A model generated the notes under the pieces. That model was given only the letters and a program-made list of their open reading frames with translations. It did not search any database and was not told the DNA's origin. A stretch of DNA of 64,000 nucleotides. Origin: Eopsaltria australis. Its lineage: Eukaryota; Chordata; Aves; Passeriformes; Petroicidae. Below are positions 61,744 to 64,000 of this stretch, in pieces; position 1 is the first letter of the stretch; each line of letters starts with the position of its first letter. The translations under genes and the position numbers were made by a program. The stretch is from positions 310,001 to 374,000 of the forward strand of contig JAVTVJ010000487.1 of assembly GCA_034509425.1 (NCBI GenBank). The letters run 5' to 3'.

Positions 61744-64000
61744 AAAGCTGTGAAGAAAGTGCTGGATTTATTATCATTCAATGTTAAAGGTCTCAAGATC
61801 TTCAGTCACATACAACAAGCTAATATACATGTTAAATATAGGAAACTTATTTTTTTAATAAAATGTGACATTAATAGAAAAAAACCTACAGAATTAAGAA
61901 TGAGTTATTTAAGACCTTCTTGACTTGGTTTAATAAGCTCACCACTGCATGTGCTTGGTAAGTGTTTTTTGTTAACATGATGGTGGGCAATGCTGCAGTG
62001 TTTTGCAATCCTAACAAGTTTTACCAGTGCCTTTTCTGAATCAGATTCATTCAGTGGAAGTTAATAGGGCGGGGACTAGATAAGCGTATTTAATAATGAC
62101 ATGACAACACATGCACTCTATGGAAAGTATATGTTGTATATTTCTTTAGACGATTCAGGATTACAAGTACTTTAAGAGTAGCCTGACTGCATTCTGCAGT
62201 GTAAGGGATCAGATGGCCGCCTAATTAAATGTATCTGTTTGTATTGTTTTTCAGGTTGGGTAGAATAACAGTTAAGAATTCTTACTAAGGTTTTAGATTA
62301 CTTAGCATAAAAAATTCATGTACTTGTGGTGCACATTTGCAAGATAGCTGCAAAAGCAGAAGAGACATCTAAGTAGTCCCTTGTGACATTGCTATTTTCC
62401 CTGCTGAGAAACTGAGCACACTCTTTGAAGACCAGAGACTTTGAACAGAATTGATTTTTGAGGTTGCACTACATTCTTGTCTTGGAAGAATCTAACTTCC
62501 AAAACATTTGGTAAAAAAAGAGTGAAAAATCAAGCAAGCTTTACAGCAAGATGAGGAAACTATGCTGATTTTCATTTTTTTCATGTCTTGCATAGCAAAT
62601 GAGCAAAGTAGAACGTGTATGATTTTCAATTTCTATTAATACAGTACCTCTGGAAACGGAAATACTAGACTTCTCTTACAAACAAACAGTAGCAGTTTCC
62701 TTAACTTAGTAATTAATTTTTTCCCCTCTGATTTTTAAATAAAATGTATTTTTGGTCACTGGTTAAAGCTTTACATTGATAACATGACATTTGTATTTTA
62801 GCATATGAACAGAAGTAGGTATAAAGGTGCTTGTTCTTTGCAGTCCTGATTCTTGGGAATGATGAGAGGTACTGGAGTCTGAAAAAAAGATTTTATTTTT
62901 TTTTTATAACAGTCTTTCTTCAATGCTGCATACTCAGTACCCCTAAAAAACCTCTGTTCAGTGAGTTGGGTTCTCTAAGGTACTTACCCCAGTTTTTTGA
63001 CTTCCCCTGTCTACTTCTGGAAATCAAAGGGGAGCTGATGTTACAGACCACAGCTTTGAAACAGTAAGAATGAGGCAACAGCCATTTTACTTATCTTTCA
63101 CCACAGTATTTTTGAAGTAAATCCTTACTGCTTAACTCAATAAAGCCTGCTCAAAGATGTGATGAAAGATGTCTGTTTTGTAGGCTCCAGTCTGGTTGAG
63201 GGAGGATGTAATCTGGAAGGTGATTGTTCTCTCAGTTGTGATCTGTTGTAGTTTTCGGACAGGCTTCATTTTGCTTGTTTTTAACAAATTTGCATTTGGA
63301 GTTGTGCAACCCTGTGGTTACAAAAGGAAACTGGGTAATGTACACCATTCCTTAGGGATGCCTTATTCAGTTGTGAGAGTAATTGCTAGCCACAACCTAG
63401 ATTCAAACAGCCAGGCTGTTTCTTTGCTAGTTTATATTTTCCCATTTGTTTGTTTTTTCCTGTCGCTTTTTTTTCCCCTGTGAGATTCCTAGCTGATGTT
63501 CCTGGGGGAGAGTAACTAGTGCTATTTGCAATGCATGATGCTGAAAAAGATAGATAAGCTATGTTCATACATGAATATATATGAACAGAAGATTATCTGG
63601 TTTTAAAAGTATCCAATTTCTAGTAAAGGAGACAGACTTGACTTACCTGCCTTTTTTATTTTTGTCTTCCCTCTTCTTTTCTTAGTTTTTAATACTTATT
63701 AGTCATTATCTTAACTCTAGAGTTCTTTGGGGTATGACTTTACCCAGACAATCATCAGGTAAGTAATTCAGCAGTGGCAGGACAGAAAACTATTACGATT
63801 TTTAAAATAAAAGGTTCTTGTATATCTGCGGCAGTAGGGCTGAATGTATTGCAGAAATAGATGGTTTATTTTAATAGAATGGTCAAATTCACATAGTACA
63901 TCTGTCCATTTGCACAATGTCATAGTTCTAGAGGATACTTAAAAGTTCTAGTTTCAGGACCAGGTTCTCAGGTCAGCTGACTGGGAACCAGACTAGGCTG

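Larger units (their letters stand above)
59861..64000. other. Intergenic region downstream of SENP6
   Basis: No gene is recognised. It contains an isolated 143-codon open frame at 60670-61101, a pyrimidine-rich tract at 61680-61743 and a second AATAAA at about 63138. In other vertebrates MYO6 lies downstream in the same direction, but I see no myosin coding sequence or CpG-island promoter before the window ends. Confidence 0.65.

Noticed and set aside
59861..64000. First exon of MYO6, expected downstream by synteny
   Set aside because: No CpG-rich promoter or myosin coding sequence is visible before the window ends.
1..64000. tRNA, rRNA, snoRNA, CRISPR or prokaryotic mobile elements
   Set aside because: Nothing with the required boxes, cloverleaf or repeat-spacer layout was seen. 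Small RNA genes without strong sequence marks could have been missed by eye.

Overview
The window looks like avian nuclear DNA: AT-rich, long introns, GT-AG splice sites and CR1 (chicken repeat 1) LINE fragments. Nearly all of it is one plus-strand gene, which I identify as SENP6, the SUMO2/3-specific isopeptidase. The match is to my memory of the human protein; no search was run. Twenty-three coding exons between 8239 and 59535 chain together with compatible intron phases. They give an open reading frame of about 1,126 residues that lacks only the first ~18 codons, which lie upstream of the window.

Layout. 1-8238 is the 3' part of the first intron, with two CR1 fragments. 8239-32070 holds seven exons for the poorly conserved, probably disordered N-terminal region, including a 21-nt microexon at 24657. 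34075-35818 codes for a CxxC-x9-CxxC zinc-ribbon-like motif and an IVLSS-plus-acidic SUMO-interacting motif (SIM). 38327-43399 carries a KRRKV basic cluster and linker regions. 43977-59535 encodes the Ulp1/SENP (C48) protease domain. The catalytic His codon is at 48665, Asp at 56484 and Cys at 56923, with a ~213-residue insert between His and Asp as expected for the SENP6/7 branch. The 3' UTR has an AATAAA at 59835. From ~59.9 kb to the end I see no confident gene. In other vertebrates MYO6 follows SENP6, but none of it is recognisable here.

The most unusual structure is a recent head-to-tail duplication of about 280 bp (35250-35812) that copies the SIM-encoding exon with its acceptor. The downstream copy is the human-like one. 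The upstream copy has lost its normal donor and is frameshifted near its end, but it keeps an internal GT that would give an exactly in-frame 162-nt exon. If used, SENP6 in this species would carry two tandem SIMs. Other points of interest are the zinc-ribbon-like motif (absent from the human isoforms I remember), the probable alternative microexon, a ~225-bp CpG-dense island inside the last intron, and a G/T-only tract that fills most of the short intron before the catalytic-cysteine exon.
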